A DNA stretch of 64,000 bases from Cordylochernes scorpioides (Eukaryota; Arthropoda; Arachnida; Pseudoscorpiones; Chernetidae). The first letter of the stretch is position 1. Each line of letters begins with the position of its first letter. The DNA lies in assembly GCA_030710605.1 (NCBI GenBank), contig CP092874.1:75296133-75360132 (forward strand). Direction: 5' to 3'. Shown here one piece after another: positions 32,604 through 42,311 of this stretch. The notes beneath the pieces were generated by a model that saw only the letters and a program-made list of their open reading frames with translations, was not told where the DNA came from and searched no databases. The position numbers were made by a program, and so were the translations under genes.

Positions 32604-34142
32604 TGGGGAAATTGACTCGACAACCTTACCATCCCGTTACCACCAACTGTACAACCAAACCCCTTGAATTAGTGCATATGGATTTGTGTGGTCCAATGCC
32701 ATACCAATCTCTAGGTGGATCAAAATACTTTTTTGTTCTGGTTGATGACTTCAGCCGAAGAACCTTTATCTACTTTCTGAAAAACAAAGATGAAACTTTG
32801 GGGAAGTTTGAAGAATTTAAGGCAAGAGTGGAAAATGAGCTAAACCTGAAAATAAAGGATGTGCGAACTGATAATGGCACAGAGTTTACTAATCACAGAT
32901 TCAAGAATTTTTTAATTAAAAATGGAATACACCACCAACTCTCCACCACCTACTCGCCACAAAGTAACGGAGTTGCGGAGAGAGTAAACCGAAACCTAAT
33001 TGAAACAGCAAGGACATTATTGTTTGATTCAGCATTACCCATGGCTTTCTGGGCGGAGGCAGTCGCTACTGCATCATATGTCAAAAACTGTACTCCACAT
33101 AGGTCAATCAAGCTTGATACACCAATGGAGAAATGGAAAGGAAGAAAACCCTCCATTCGACATTTCAGAATATTCGGTTGTTTGGCGTTTTGGCCCATTA
33201 CACAACAACATAGAAGTAAATTTATGCCTAAAAGTCGAAAAGGTATTTTTGTAGGCTATTCTCTGAAAAGAAAGGCTTATCGAGTGTATGACATAATCAC
33301 TAAGAAAATAGAAGAAGTAAGATCAGTAAAATTTGTCGAAAATGAGAAAGGAATTGATTATGCAAAAAATCTTCAAGAAGACACAAATTACGACCATTTT
33401 TCTTATAAAAAGGAAGATGATATTGAAATCGACCATCGGACGCGTCCAGAAACCTCAGAACTAAATGAAGAAATGATTCCCACGCTAGACGAACCTAACG
33501 AGGAAAGAATTGTAAGGTCAGGTCGCAAAAAGGGAGATACACAAAAAGTTTTAGAGCAAAAACACAGAGCAAAACTGAGAGAAGTAGAAATGAAATTGCT
33601 TGAACAAGGCGTTCGACGTTCGCAAAGAATAAAAGAAAGAAATAACGTGAATTTTATATTAGAACCAGAAGAACGTATTCCCGAAAATTATGAGGAGGCG
33701 ATTAACTGCGAGAATAAATATGAATGGCTCGAAGCAATGAAAGAAGAACTTTACTCTATTGACAAGCATAAGGTATGGACTCTCGTTCAAAGAGAAAAGA
33801 ATATGAAGATCATAAACAGCAAATGGATCTTTAGCATAAAGAGTACGCCTAGTGAAGGTGTTTATAGAAGAAAAGCTAGATTAGTTGCTATTGGTTGTAA
33901 TAAAAAATATGGCGTAGAATATGAGGAATCATTTTCTCCAGTGATCAGAAAAGAAAGTCTTCGTGCAATTGTAGCCCTAGCAGGTCAGTTGAATTTGGTT
34001 ATAACATCATATGATGTGAAGACCGCCTACCTTTACGGAGAATTGAAGGAAACTATTTTTATGAAACAGCCGGAAGGATTTGTTGAAAAAGGTGAAGAAG
34101 ACAAAGTTTGCAAATTATTAAAAGTATATATGGACTTCCACA
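32585..34142 (+). pseudogene. Copia-2 integrase core and first half of RT
   Basis: CEACIMGKLTRQP gives the Cys pair of the zinc domain. The DDE residues are in VHMDLCGPMP, RTDNGTEFTN and NGVAERVNR. After a charged linker with RRSQRIKERN, the RT begins at YEEAINCENKYEWLEAMKEE and includes NSKWIFSIK, YEESFSPVIRK and the catalytic motif A Asp in SYDVKTAYLYGEL. A frameshift near 34122 throws the conserved YGLPQSGHCWNK block out of frame. Confidence 0.9.
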
Positions 34143-35204
34143 ATCGGGACATTGTTGGAATAAAAAGATCACAACGAGATACTGATACAACTGGGAATGG
34201 AAAGATCGCGATATAATCCATGTGTGTACACTTTTAGAAAAGGAAAGGAATATGGAATATTGGGTTTATGCGTGGATGATCTAATAATAGCCGGAACGGA
34301 TAAAACCTTTAATGAAAAACTAGCATCAGAGATAGGAAGATTTGTTGCTTTAAAAGAAAAAGGGGAGAATGAACCTTTCATTGGTATAGAGATAAAGAAA
34401 ACAGAATACGGTTTTGATCCATCACAAGCCCATTATATCGATAAAATCTTGAAGAAATTTGCACTCGAAGAATGTAACATTGTACAAACTCCGGGAGATC
34501 GAGACCAAAGTTTTGATGAATGTCAAGACTTCAAATCAGTAGACAAGACATTATATCAAGAGATGATCGGATCCCTGATGTATTTGGCAACCGGAACTCG
34601 TCCAGATATTTCTTTTAATGTGAGCAATTTATCCCGATTTTGCAATGATGCAAGAGAAGTACATTTAACAAGAGTTAAGATAATATATAGATACCTGAAG
34701 GGCACCAGAGATAAAATGTTAAGATACAAGCCATCAGAAAATAGCATTCTTGTCAGCACAGATGCAAGCTGGTGTTCAACAAGTGACGCAAAGTCCTATT
34801 CCGGATACACAGTTAAACTGGGAAACAACCTGATCAGTTGGAGAAGCAAGAAACAAAGTTTGGTGGCTCTGTCTACATGCGAAGCCGAACTGATTTCGAT
34901 ATGCGAAGGGATGTGCGAAGTAAAATGGATTAAAGGACTTTTAGAAGAACTATGTAAGGATGCGAACTTTCCTACAACGCTTAAAACAGATAGTCAATCT
35001 GCTATCAAGTGGATTAAATCTGAAAAAATAACTTCCCGGACAAAACATATAAACCGAAAATTGTATTTTATAAAAGATGCTGTGGAAGAAGGAACAATCG
35101 ACCTTGAATTTGTTAGGAGTGACGAAATGGAAGCGGACCTATTAACAAAGAGTCTTCCCAAGGAGAAACTTAAAAACTGTATAAACTCTCTCGGACTTGT
35201 TTGA
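34143..35204 (+). pseudogene. Copia-2 second half of RT and RNase H
   Basis: After a second frame change near 34180 the sequence resumes at MERSRYNPCVYTF. LCVDDLIIAG supplies the two motif C Asp, and GSLMYLATGTRPDISFNV is the copia-specific block. RNase H follows with STDASWC, LSTCEAE and TDSQSA, its acidic residues, and ends in DLLTKSLPKEKLKN. The stop is at 35202-35204, just before the polypurine tract. Confidence 0.9.
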
Positions 35205-35230
35205 TAGAAGCTTCCACACAGGGGAGGGAT

Positions 35231-35406
35231 TGTCGTATTTTATTTTTGAATACTCTGTGTGAAAGCTAGATTTTGAATAGGAACTAACCTATAAGTTTTG
35301 GTTTTTAGCATCCCGTGTTTGTTTTCGTTTTCTTCTTGTCTTTCTAAATGCAATAAATAATTATTTTGTTGCTTTAAAGAGAGTTGTAATTATTTAAAAT
35401 ACTACA
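35231..35406 (+). repeat. Copia-2 3' LTR
   Basis: 176-bp copy of the 5' LTR with two base differences; followed by the CTCCT duplication. Confidence 0.95.
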
Positions 35407-35411
35407 CTCCT

Positions 35412-35466
35412 TTTGTGTATTGTCCTGGTCTACCATTAGGGTGTATTGTCCTGGTACCATTGATGT
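35412..35466 (+). mobile_element. Naiad-A 3' region, last visible piece
   Basis: TTTTGTGTATTGTCCTGGTC and TACCATTAGGGT match the Naiad-B sequence around 20484-20516. TGTATTGTCCTGGT then occurs a second time before the junction with mariner sequence. Confidence 0.6.
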
Positions 35467-36520
35467 TGAATGTTGACTGTGGCATACGGAGAAGCTACCT
35501 TGGACCGAAGCAACGTTTATCGGTGGTACAAAATGTTCTCAGAAGGCCGAGAAGATGTGAACGACGAAGAGCGTGCCGGACGCCCGAGCACTTCAACAAC
35601 AGACGAAAAAATTAATGAAGTGGAGAAAATGATATTGGCCAATCGTCGAATCACAGTTAGAGAAGTTGCTGAGGACCTAAACATATAGATTGGTTCGTGC
35701 CATTCGATTTTTATCAATGATTTGGGCATGAGACGGGTCGTCGCGAAATTCGTACCAAAATTGCTCAATTGCGACCAAAAACAGCATCGCATGAACATTG
35801 CTAATGAGATGTTGGACTCTGTCCGCGACGACCCAAATTTGCTCCAGAGGGTCATACCTGGTGACGAAGCGTGGGTTTATGGTTATTACGTGGAAACCAA
35901 AGCTCAATCATCTCAATGGAAGCTGCCGCACGAACCAAGACCGAAAAAAGCGCGCCAAGTTCGGTCGAATGTGAAGGTTTTGCTGACAGTTTTCTTCGAT
36001 TGCAGGGGCGTGGTGCATCATGAGTTCTTGTCACAGGGTAGAACGGTCAATAAGGAATATTCCCTGCAAGTTATGCGCAATTTGCGCGAAGCAATCCGCC
36101 AGAAACGCCCGGATGTGTGGAAGAACAAAAATTGGCTTTTGCACCACGATGACGCCCCTGCTCACACATCGTTGCTTGTGCGCGACTTTTTGGCCAAAAA
36201 CAACACACTAATGATGCCGCAGCCACCGTATTCCCCAGATCTGGCCCCCTGTGACTTTTACTTGTTCCCTAAACTGAAGAGGCCCATGAAAGGACGACGT
36301 TACGCTACGCTTGACGAGATAAAGACGGCATCGAAGGAGGAGCTGAAAAATATTTTTAAAAATGATTTTTTGAAGTGCTTCGAAGATTGAAAAAAACCGT
36401 TGGCACAAGTGTATAATATCTCATGGGGATTACTTTGAAGGGGACAAAATAGGTATTCATGAATAAATAAATAATTTTTGAAAAAACACAAAAGTCGCGA
36501 TGCCTTTTGAACACACCTCG
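35467..36520 (+). pseudogene. Mariner copy 2, 5'-truncated, transposase with a stop codon
   Basis: Very similar to copy 1 from GAATGTTGACTGTGG onward but lacking the 5' terminal repeat and about the first 22 codons. The 3' terminal repeat ends at 36520 and is followed by TA. A TAG at about 35685 (after DLNI) splits the transposase. Downstream the frame (35722-36390) is open and retains all three catalytic motifs: GDEAWVYGYY (where copy 1 has GYD), FFDCRG and HHDDAPAHTS, the one deleted in copy 1. It ends at KCFED. Confidence 0.93.
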
Positions 36521-36522
36521 TA

Positions 36523-37811
36523 CATTGCACTGTTGGAGCGGCCTGGGGATGGGTTGCCAGGGGATCATCGCCGGGTGAGGCCAGGGGAGCCGGATGTAGA
36601 GGAGAATCATTTGCTCGCCAAGTGCTCCTATTGTAGATAAAGTCCCTAAGTGACTTCGGAGTGTACCCCAATTCAACTGCACAGATGGAAAGGAGGCGTA
36701 GTCTAAGGGTATCAAGGCTGCTGCACTCTAACATGCTGTGCGTCAAAGTTTCTTCCCTGTTGGTATCGCAATATGAACAGGAGGGATCATCAATAACCCC
36801 TATCCTGTAGCCAAAACTATCAGTCCACATGTGTCCGGATAGCAAGCCAATCACAATGTGCTCGCTCGGGACTATGTACTCATACCTTTTGTCTAAGAGA
36901 TTCATTGTAGTAAGGCCAAAGCGGGTGTGGATAAAAGGAGCTAGAGAGAGAGGAATCTGCTCTCCCACGCTTCACGCGCCCGCCCGTAGATTGTCGCTTT
37001 TATATACGACAAAGGAGCGAGCTTGTAGCAGCTTGGGTTAGCAGACTCCGCTACCCGCTTTGCGAGTGTGTCTGCAATGTCGTTACCCAAGGTGCCGCTG
37101 TGTCCCTTAATTCATTGGATGGTACACCTGTTCCTGTTGCGGTTCAGCCGCGAAATCAGAAACAGAAATTTCCTGATAAGGTAATTACCAGTCCTATAGT
37201 TCAGAACTGACTTCACGACTGAGAGATTGTCAGCAGGGATATTACTGGGAGCGGAGTAATGGGGGGAGGGGGGGGGGGTAAGAGAGAGGATTAGGGAAGG
37301 GAGGGGGCTCGAGTGGAACCTCGGCGTCAACCAATCCATACTTTTTCAAGTACAGCTCGGTTTTAGCTGCGATTTCCAGGTCTAGGGTAGGTACTCGAGT
37401 GAGGGAAATGAGAGCAGCATTGCTTGTTGTACCGAATGCCCTACAGGCCTTCACAAGGAAGGGCCTCTGGGTCTTCAGTAGAACATCCAAAGAGCGTTTA
37501 GCAAAATTGGGAAACCATACCACCGATGCGTAGGCAATGGCAGGAACAACCACTTGCAAATACAGAGTTCTAGGGGCACGGTGATCAAAACCAAAGTTAG
37601 AGTTGGCGGCTGTGGTCAAACGCGGCAACATGGCGCAGACTTCGACTATATGCTGGTGGAAGGCAAAACGTCGGTCAAACTTTACCCCTGTAGAGCTGAT
37701 TTCTGACGCCTTCTGTCCGAAATCCACGACGATTCTTTCGTTCTCAGGGAGTTCACAATGTATATACTCTGCTATATAAAATAAATAAATTTGCATATAT
37801 CCTGCGCGCAC
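36523..37811 (-). pseudogene. I/R1-like non-LTR retrotransposon, 3' half of ORF2
   Basis: Minus-strand LINE remnant. From the right: RT thumb (GVKFDRRFAFHQHI, LYLQVVVPAIAYASVVWFP), a G/C-rich interruption near 37250-37320, an RNase H piece (TIQ, stop, IKGHSGTLGNDIADTLAKR, about 37060-37130), then the C-terminal zinc-like cluster CSYCDTNREETLTHSMLEC (about 36715-36775). RNase H plus this cluster points to an I-group LINE (I, R1 or LOA). Stops and frame changes make it dead, and the RT catalytic core and ORF1 are absent. It ends at the mariner TA at 36521. Confidence 0.85.
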
Positions 37812-38611
37812 TGGGGTTAAAAAATAATTGACTCTAAACTAAATTAATGACTAAGAGAGTCAAAGTTGAGATTCAAAACAAATTATTATATTTATTTATC
37901 TATTGAAATGGTCACAGACAGATAAGAAAGAATAAAAATAAATAAACGGGGGGCAATAAGAATAAATTGGGAAAATATGCATAAATTTAACCTGTTTAAA
38001 AATATTATGAAAAGTTACTTATCTTATTTGGTACTTCAGTTGGATGGCTGGAAAATTTCTTCCGCTAAATTTTGAAAGACTACATTTTTGGACTAATTTC
38101 TTAGGACATTCCTCTCAACTCCACTGCTTTCGCCGCCTACCCTATATCTCTCTTCTTCCTTATTTTTTTATCGCCTTCCTCAAAGATTGCGCCAAAATTT
38201 TTTCAACAGAGTAAAAAAAAATTAAATTTCTATAATATTCCAAATTTTAAAATAAAAAATTTAGAAAATAAAAAAAATATAATTGAAAGTTATTATTCAA
38301 AATATTATTTTATTTAACGAATATTATTTGAAAATATTAAAACAAAAATAGCTGCTTATTTATTTTTATAAAAAGTAAAAATTTATTATAATATTATAAA
38401 TTATCTACAAAAAATTAAGTAATAAAAGAAAGGTGAAGAGATGAATTGGTTTGACAATGATGAATGCTCGACGTCCTCTTCGTTCTTGTCGAGGCAGCTT
38501 CATCATTGTCCACCAGCTTTCTATTAGGTACTTTGATTGAGTCGCACCATTGGATTGTCTTATTCTTTTTAGCCATGCAAAAATATAGCAGGCTAGACAT
38601 ATATAGTATTA
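37812..38611. other. No recognisable gene; AT-rich
   Basis: Mostly A/T with short frames. A 61-codon minus-strand frame at 38415-38600 has mixed composition and could be decayed coding sequence, but no domain is recognised. Confidence 0.5.
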
Positions 38612-38615
38612 TTTC

Positions 38616-38722
38616 TGTGCTGAGAACATTGGATGTTTCCCACGTGACGCGGCGGAGCGTGACCGGGCCTGCACGGGTGAGTAGTTGTTGTTTTGAACTC
38701 TGTATGGATGGACATTAAAACA
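38616..38722 (+). repeat. Gypsy-E 5' LTR
   Basis: TGTGCTGAGAAC to GGACATTAAAACA, 107 bp, with a GC-rich CACGTGACGCGGCGG core. The 3' copy (40202-40308) has T instead of G at one site. Confidence 0.95.
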
Positions 38723-38804
38723 TGGTGGCAGCGATAACTGGATAAAATACGAACCCGTATATTGCAAAATATCGATTTTTGCGTACCTTGGAAGATAATT
38801 CAAC

Positions 38805-39671
38805 ATGGCTCAGATTCAACCTCCAGAAACTTTCGACTTCTCGACTCCCAACGAATGGCCCAAATGGAGGAAGAGATTCGAACGATACCTCGTGGTCAGT
38901 GGAATAAAGAAGAAAGAGGAGGCGGACAAAATCGATTTGTTCATGTACTTGATGGGTGACCGCGCGGAGGAAAAGGAGGAAGAGGCAACGAAAATTGATT
39001 CCGTCCTCAAGGCGTTCGACAGCCACTTCTGTGTCAGAAAGAATATTATCTACGAACGTGCGAAATTTAATTCAAGAATCCAAGAGGATCGGGAGCCAGT
39101 GGACGAATTCATCACTTCATTGTACAAATTGGCTGATAGTTGCGAATTTGAGGGTCTTCATGTGCAGTTGATCCGTGACCGAATAGTGGTTAGAGTGAGG
39201 GACAAAGCTTTATCTGAAAGAATGCAGTTGGACAGCAAACTGACTTTGGAAAAGGCGGTGAAGTTGGTTCGACAGCAGGAAGCCGTTCGACAGCAGCAAG
39301 TCGACCTGCAGCGTCCCACAACAAGCCAAAAGGTCAATCAGGTGAAGTTCAACTCGAAGAAGCAATCACCGAAACAACAACAGCAGCCTTCGAGGAAGAA
39401 GGAGAAGTCAGCCAAAGCAAGATCACGATGTCCAAAATGCGGAGGTTTCACCAACAGGGAAGGACAGGCTTGCCGTGCTGAAGGACAAAGATGTAACCTA
39501 TTTTCAAAAACTGGCCATTTCGCAAATTGCTACCCAGATAAGCAGGCGAAGACTGCGGAAGTCAAAGCTGTTTCTGAACTTGATGAAGAAATTGGTGTAC
39601 TCCTGGAGGTCTCAGCTGTGGATGATTCATCTAATCTCGATGATGTTGAAGGCGAGTGCAGGAGGCGGTGA
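38805..39671 (+). CDS. Gypsy-E gag
   Basis: 288 residues from MAQIQPPETFDFSTP. The capsid-like part (20-165) has WPKWRKRFERYL, IDLFMYLMGDRA and YERAKFNSRIQ, typical of a gypsy gag clade. A basic Gln/Lys-rich stretch follows (175-215), then a zinc region: CPKCGGF...GQAC and CNLFSKTGHFANC, in which the first Cys spacing of the knuckle is altered (CxxF instead of CxxC). It ends at TGA 39669-39671, in the same frame as the protease. Confidence 0.88.
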   Translation: MAQIQPPETFDFSTPNEWPKWRKRFERYLVVSGIKKKEEADKIDLFMYLMGDRAEEKEEEATKIDSVLKAFDSHFCVRKNIIYERAKFNSRIQEDREPVDEFITSLYKLADSCEFEGLHVQLIRDRIVVRVRDKALSERMQLDSKLTLEKAVKLVRQQEAVRQQQVDLQRPTTSQKVNQVKFNSKKQSPKQQQQPSRKKEKSAKARSRCPKCGGFTNREGQACRAEGQRCNLFSKTGHFANCYPDKQAKTAEVKAVSELDEEIGVLLEVSAVDDSSNLDDVEGECRRR

Positions 39672-40034
39672 ACAGCAGAAATCCAAGTGAACGGGAAACA
39701 GGTGAAGTTCAAGCTCGACTCCCAGGCGGATGTTACATGTGTTCCTCTGTGTCTCTTCAAGAAGATAATGGGGCAGCAACGACTAGTGGAAAGTGATATC
39801 AACATTAGAGCTGCTGAATTCTCCGAACTTCAGACTGTGGGTATGTTTATATCAACGCTGCGAAATGGCAATTATGAAATCGAGGAGAAGATTTATGTCA
39901 TTCGTCGTTTGAGTGAACCTCTTCTGAGTCGCCGGGCATGTGAGCTCTTGAACCTGGCGAGGCGGATTGAAGTGGTTGCGACGAGAATTAACCCGATCAA
40001 GGAATTCCCCGAAGTATTTGGAGGAACTGGTTGA
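39672..40034 (+). pseudogene. Gypsy-E protease with altered active site, then pol N-terminus
   Basis: In frame with gag after the TGA: IQVNGKQVKFKLDSQADVTC. The catalytic triplet expected as DTG or DSG reads DSQ, so the protease is probably dead. The protein continues through the normal linker (RACELLNLARRI) to INPIKEFPEVFGGTG, which normally leads into RT, and stops at 40034 just after the deletion junction. Confidence 0.85.
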
Positions 40035-40142
40035 AAATGAAAAGACCCCAGTTGTGGATTATCCCTCTAACGACTCAGAAGACGGCCAGATAAGAACCCG
40101 GAGTGGACGAATTGTTAAACCCGTGGATCGCCTTCATTATTA
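40025..40142 (+). pseudogene. Gypsy-E pol C-terminal tail after the deletion
   Basis: In another frame, ENEKTPVVDYPSNDSED and IRTRSGRIVKPVDRLHY followed by TAA are the characteristic basic end of a gypsy pol. It is directly joined to RT-start sequence, showing loss of RT, RNase H and integrase. Confidence 0.8.
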
Positions 40143-40201
40143 ATTATATTATGCATTTAATGTCTGTAATGTATATATATTTCAAATCTCAAAAAGGGGG
40201 A

Positions 40202-40308
40202 TGTGCTGAGAACATTGGATGTTTCCCACGTGACGCGGCGGAGCGTGACCGTGCCTGCACGGGTGAGTAGTTGTTGTTTTGAACTCTGTATGGATGGACA
40301 TTAAAACA
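40202..40308 (+). repeat. Gypsy-E 3' LTR
   Basis: 107 bp, one difference from the 5' LTR; followed by ATTTC. Confidence 0.95.
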
Positions 40309-40678
40309 ATTTCTATTCAAAACATTCACTCATTTTTTATTTACATTTCATAAAGTAATTTAGTTTTTTATTTAATTAAAGACAAATTAATATATACACT
40401 ATAATTAGATTATAACAATTACAACATATTTTTCAGCTGCTACACACATATAGACATGTGGTGCACTTACCTTAAAAAGTAGTCACCAACTAATACACAT
40501 GATTATTATAGCCTGTAGCACGTGTAATAGGAATAATAATAAAAACAATAGAAACATATATTGGGGTGTATTGTGCTCAAAATGAATGTCCAAATGGAGC
40601 AGGGAATGAACTTCTTGTTTTGACTGCGTTGGGGATATTTCAGCCCAAGTAGGCTCCACAGGGATCAATTTTTCTTAC

Positions 40679-40804
40679 CTCTGTGCTTTCCAAGTCATAG
40701 TAAACTTCACTATCCGAGAAGTCCATATCAGAAATCGCGACAGGAGCAATGATTAGCGGTAGAATGATGCCATGATGGAGGTAATCAAGGAATATGCTAA
40801 ACAT
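40679..40804 (-). CDS. Candidate first coding exon of a host gene (unidentified)
   Basis: On the minus strand an open frame of exactly 42 codons runs from an ATG at 40804-40802 to a consensus 5' splice site, CACAGAG/GTAAGA (donor GT at 40678-40677), in phase 0. A second in-frame ATG with better context (GATATGG, about residue 27) starts MDFSDSEVYYDLESTE, acidic and Tyr-containing. The stretch before it is hydrophobic (GIILPLIIAPVAI) and could be a signal segment or untranslated leader. The rest of the gene would lie at lower coordinates, where gypsy-E and other elements would be intronic, or is lost. I do not recognise the protein. The promoter-like block upstream supports a real gene. Confidence 0.45.
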
Positions 40805-40924
40805 TGTTGTATTCCAATTTGATTACACACAGCGCTCAACGTTAATTATTATTTAATTACCTACAAGGTAAAAGGATTATACATAGATTAAATGGTAAAC
40901 ATGGAGAAAGAAAGAATAAGTCAG

Positions 40925-41035
40925 CGTGGCGACGCCGCTTGCAGGTTACATAAACAGGAAGTGACGTCAGCTCCAGTGTTGCCGAAGCCAACCGCCCGCC
41001 GTCACGGTCTAGCAAACATGAAACCATCTACTGAG
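40925..41035 (-). promoter_or_regulatory. CpG-rich promoter-like block with CRE and ETS sites
   Basis: A GC- and CpG-rich island in AT-rich surroundings. On the minus strand it contains TGACGTCACTTCCTG: a perfect CRE palindrome (40962-40969) overlapping an ETS-type CTTCCTG, a pairing common in housekeeping promoters. It lies about 160 bases upstream of the candidate exon's ATG. A possible 5'-UTR splice acceptor (CCTTTTACCTTGTAG) lies near 40860-40875. Confidence 0.5.
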
Positions 41036-41898
41036 ATGTAACCACTTTATGACACACAATGAATAAATGGATAAGGAGAAAACAACTCTAAATACTTATA
41101 TATAATAAGTATGATGTGACTGCCGTCTGGCTAGAAAAGTTAAAGTGTTAACAAATTTTAAGGATAAAGATAGTTATAGAAATTACTCAATAGAAAGCTC
41201 CATTTAAAAAATTATTTTTAAAAATTAAAGATGTTAATTTATCATTTCAAACATTTGTTAGTTATATCCAAAATGTTAGTTAAAAACTATAAAATGTTGT
41301 CATTTGAAATTAAATTCAGTTTTTAAGTCTTTAAAACGTCAATATATGAAAAATCGAGATTGATTTTTATATGTTTCTGTTGTTGTTAACTTAAAAAAAA
41401 CTATGCCTAGATCTCTACAAGTCCAAATATTGGGCGCCAGTGGCTGCAGAAAGGCAGACCACAAATTTATTCATCTATGGCACATGTAGAGACCTAAAGT
41501 TAGGCCAGCTATCAATATTTAAATGTTAAAGGAGAATTAAATACTTCCTTTCTACTAAACATTCTTTATTTAGAGATTAATAAAACAGTTTTCAACATAC
41601 ACAACAATTTAAAAATTGAAATATAACATTTAAAAAAGAGGGGGAGAAGCTTTAAATTTAAAACATTATATATACATAAAAGGTTATAAGGGAGGATATA
41701 AAAATATATAAACTATAAAAGGCCTATTATACTTAAATTATCTATAATCCTCCACCTACCTCTACATCCAACAACCCAAGTCCAGCATTGGAAAAAAGGG
41801 CGGCCAAGGCCGCAGCCAGGCCAGTGGCCTGAGCTTTTTGCAATCCCTGTCCTCAGCTTCCAGAAAAAAAATCTAACTCTCCTTAAATATCCACTTCC
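41036..41898. other. No recognisable gene
   Basis: AT-rich, with two short GC-richer islands at about 41440-41510 and 41745-41870 that have no clear frame. Possible SINE remnants. Confidence 0.4.
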
Positions 41899-42306
41899 TT
41901 GCCCCAGTGTTGCCGACATACCCCCCAAGACTATCATCACCCTTCTCTCTCTGTAAAAAAAAATAGTAATAAAATAAAACAAAAATTGAAAATATTAAAG
42001 AAAAATTTACAAACAAAAAAAAAAGAATTAGAAAGTATTAGTAGTATTAGTGTTGTGTATAAAAGTGGGCCTTGTATTTTAAATGATAAGGTATGGGTTG
42101 ATTTTAAATGTTTTAATTATATTGGAATAAGATTACATAATATAACACACAATAAAAATAAAAGTACATACTTGAGGTGTGACATTGAAGGCGGTAAACA
42201 ACGGAAAAAAGTTTATTCGATTACATCTTATATTTACAACACAACGTTGTCGAATCTATTTCTAACATTATTAAAAATATATAACAGGCTCCCTTACTTT
42301 AGATAA
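41899..42306 (+). CDS. Unidentified 135-codon ORF
   Basis: Open frame whose 3' two thirds looks protein-like: a Lys-rich coiled segment (LKILKKNLQTKKKELESI), then VVYKSGPCILNDKVWVDF, a Tyr/Ile-rich part, and YLRCDIEGGKQRKKVYSI. It ends 5 bases before the minus-strand stop of gypsy-D pol. If gypsy-D was complete, its 3' untranslated region or LTR should lie here, so this could be antisense to that or an independent gene remnant. I do not recognise a family. Confidence 0.3.
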   Translation: MPQCCRHTPQDYHHPSLSVKKNSNKIKQKLKILKKNLQTKKKELESISSISVVYKSGPCILNDKVWVDFKCFNYIGIRLHNITHNKNKSTYLRCDIEGGKQRKKVYSITSYIYNTTLSNLFLTLLKIYNRLPYFR

Positions 42307-42311
42307 GACAC

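Larger units (their letters stand above)
30714..35406 (+). mobile_element. Copia-2: full-length Ty1/copia element with broken ORFs
   Basis: 176-bp LTRs (30714-30889 and 35231-35406) differ at two positions and are flanked by TSD CTCCT (30709-30713 and 35407-35411). The primer-binding site TGGTAGCAGAGC (30895-30906) matches the 3' end of initiator tRNA-Met, and ACAGGGGAGGGAT precedes the 3' LTR. All copia domains are present in order, but one stop and at least three frameshifts break the polyprotein. It differs from copia-1 in LTR, primer and protein, so it is a separate family. Confidence 0.95.
38611..40313 (+). mobile_element. Gypsy-E: short Ty3/gypsy element with gag and protease only
   Basis: 107-bp LTRs at 38616-38722 and 40202-40308 differ at one position; TSD ATTTC is at 38611-38615 and 40309-40313. 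The primer-binding site TGGTGGCAGCG (38724-38734) matches the 3' end of a tRNA-Leu. AAAAAGGGGGA precedes the 3' LTR. The 1693-bp element holds gag, protease and the last few codons of pol. RT, RNase H and integrase are missing across one junction near 40025. Confidence 0.93.
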
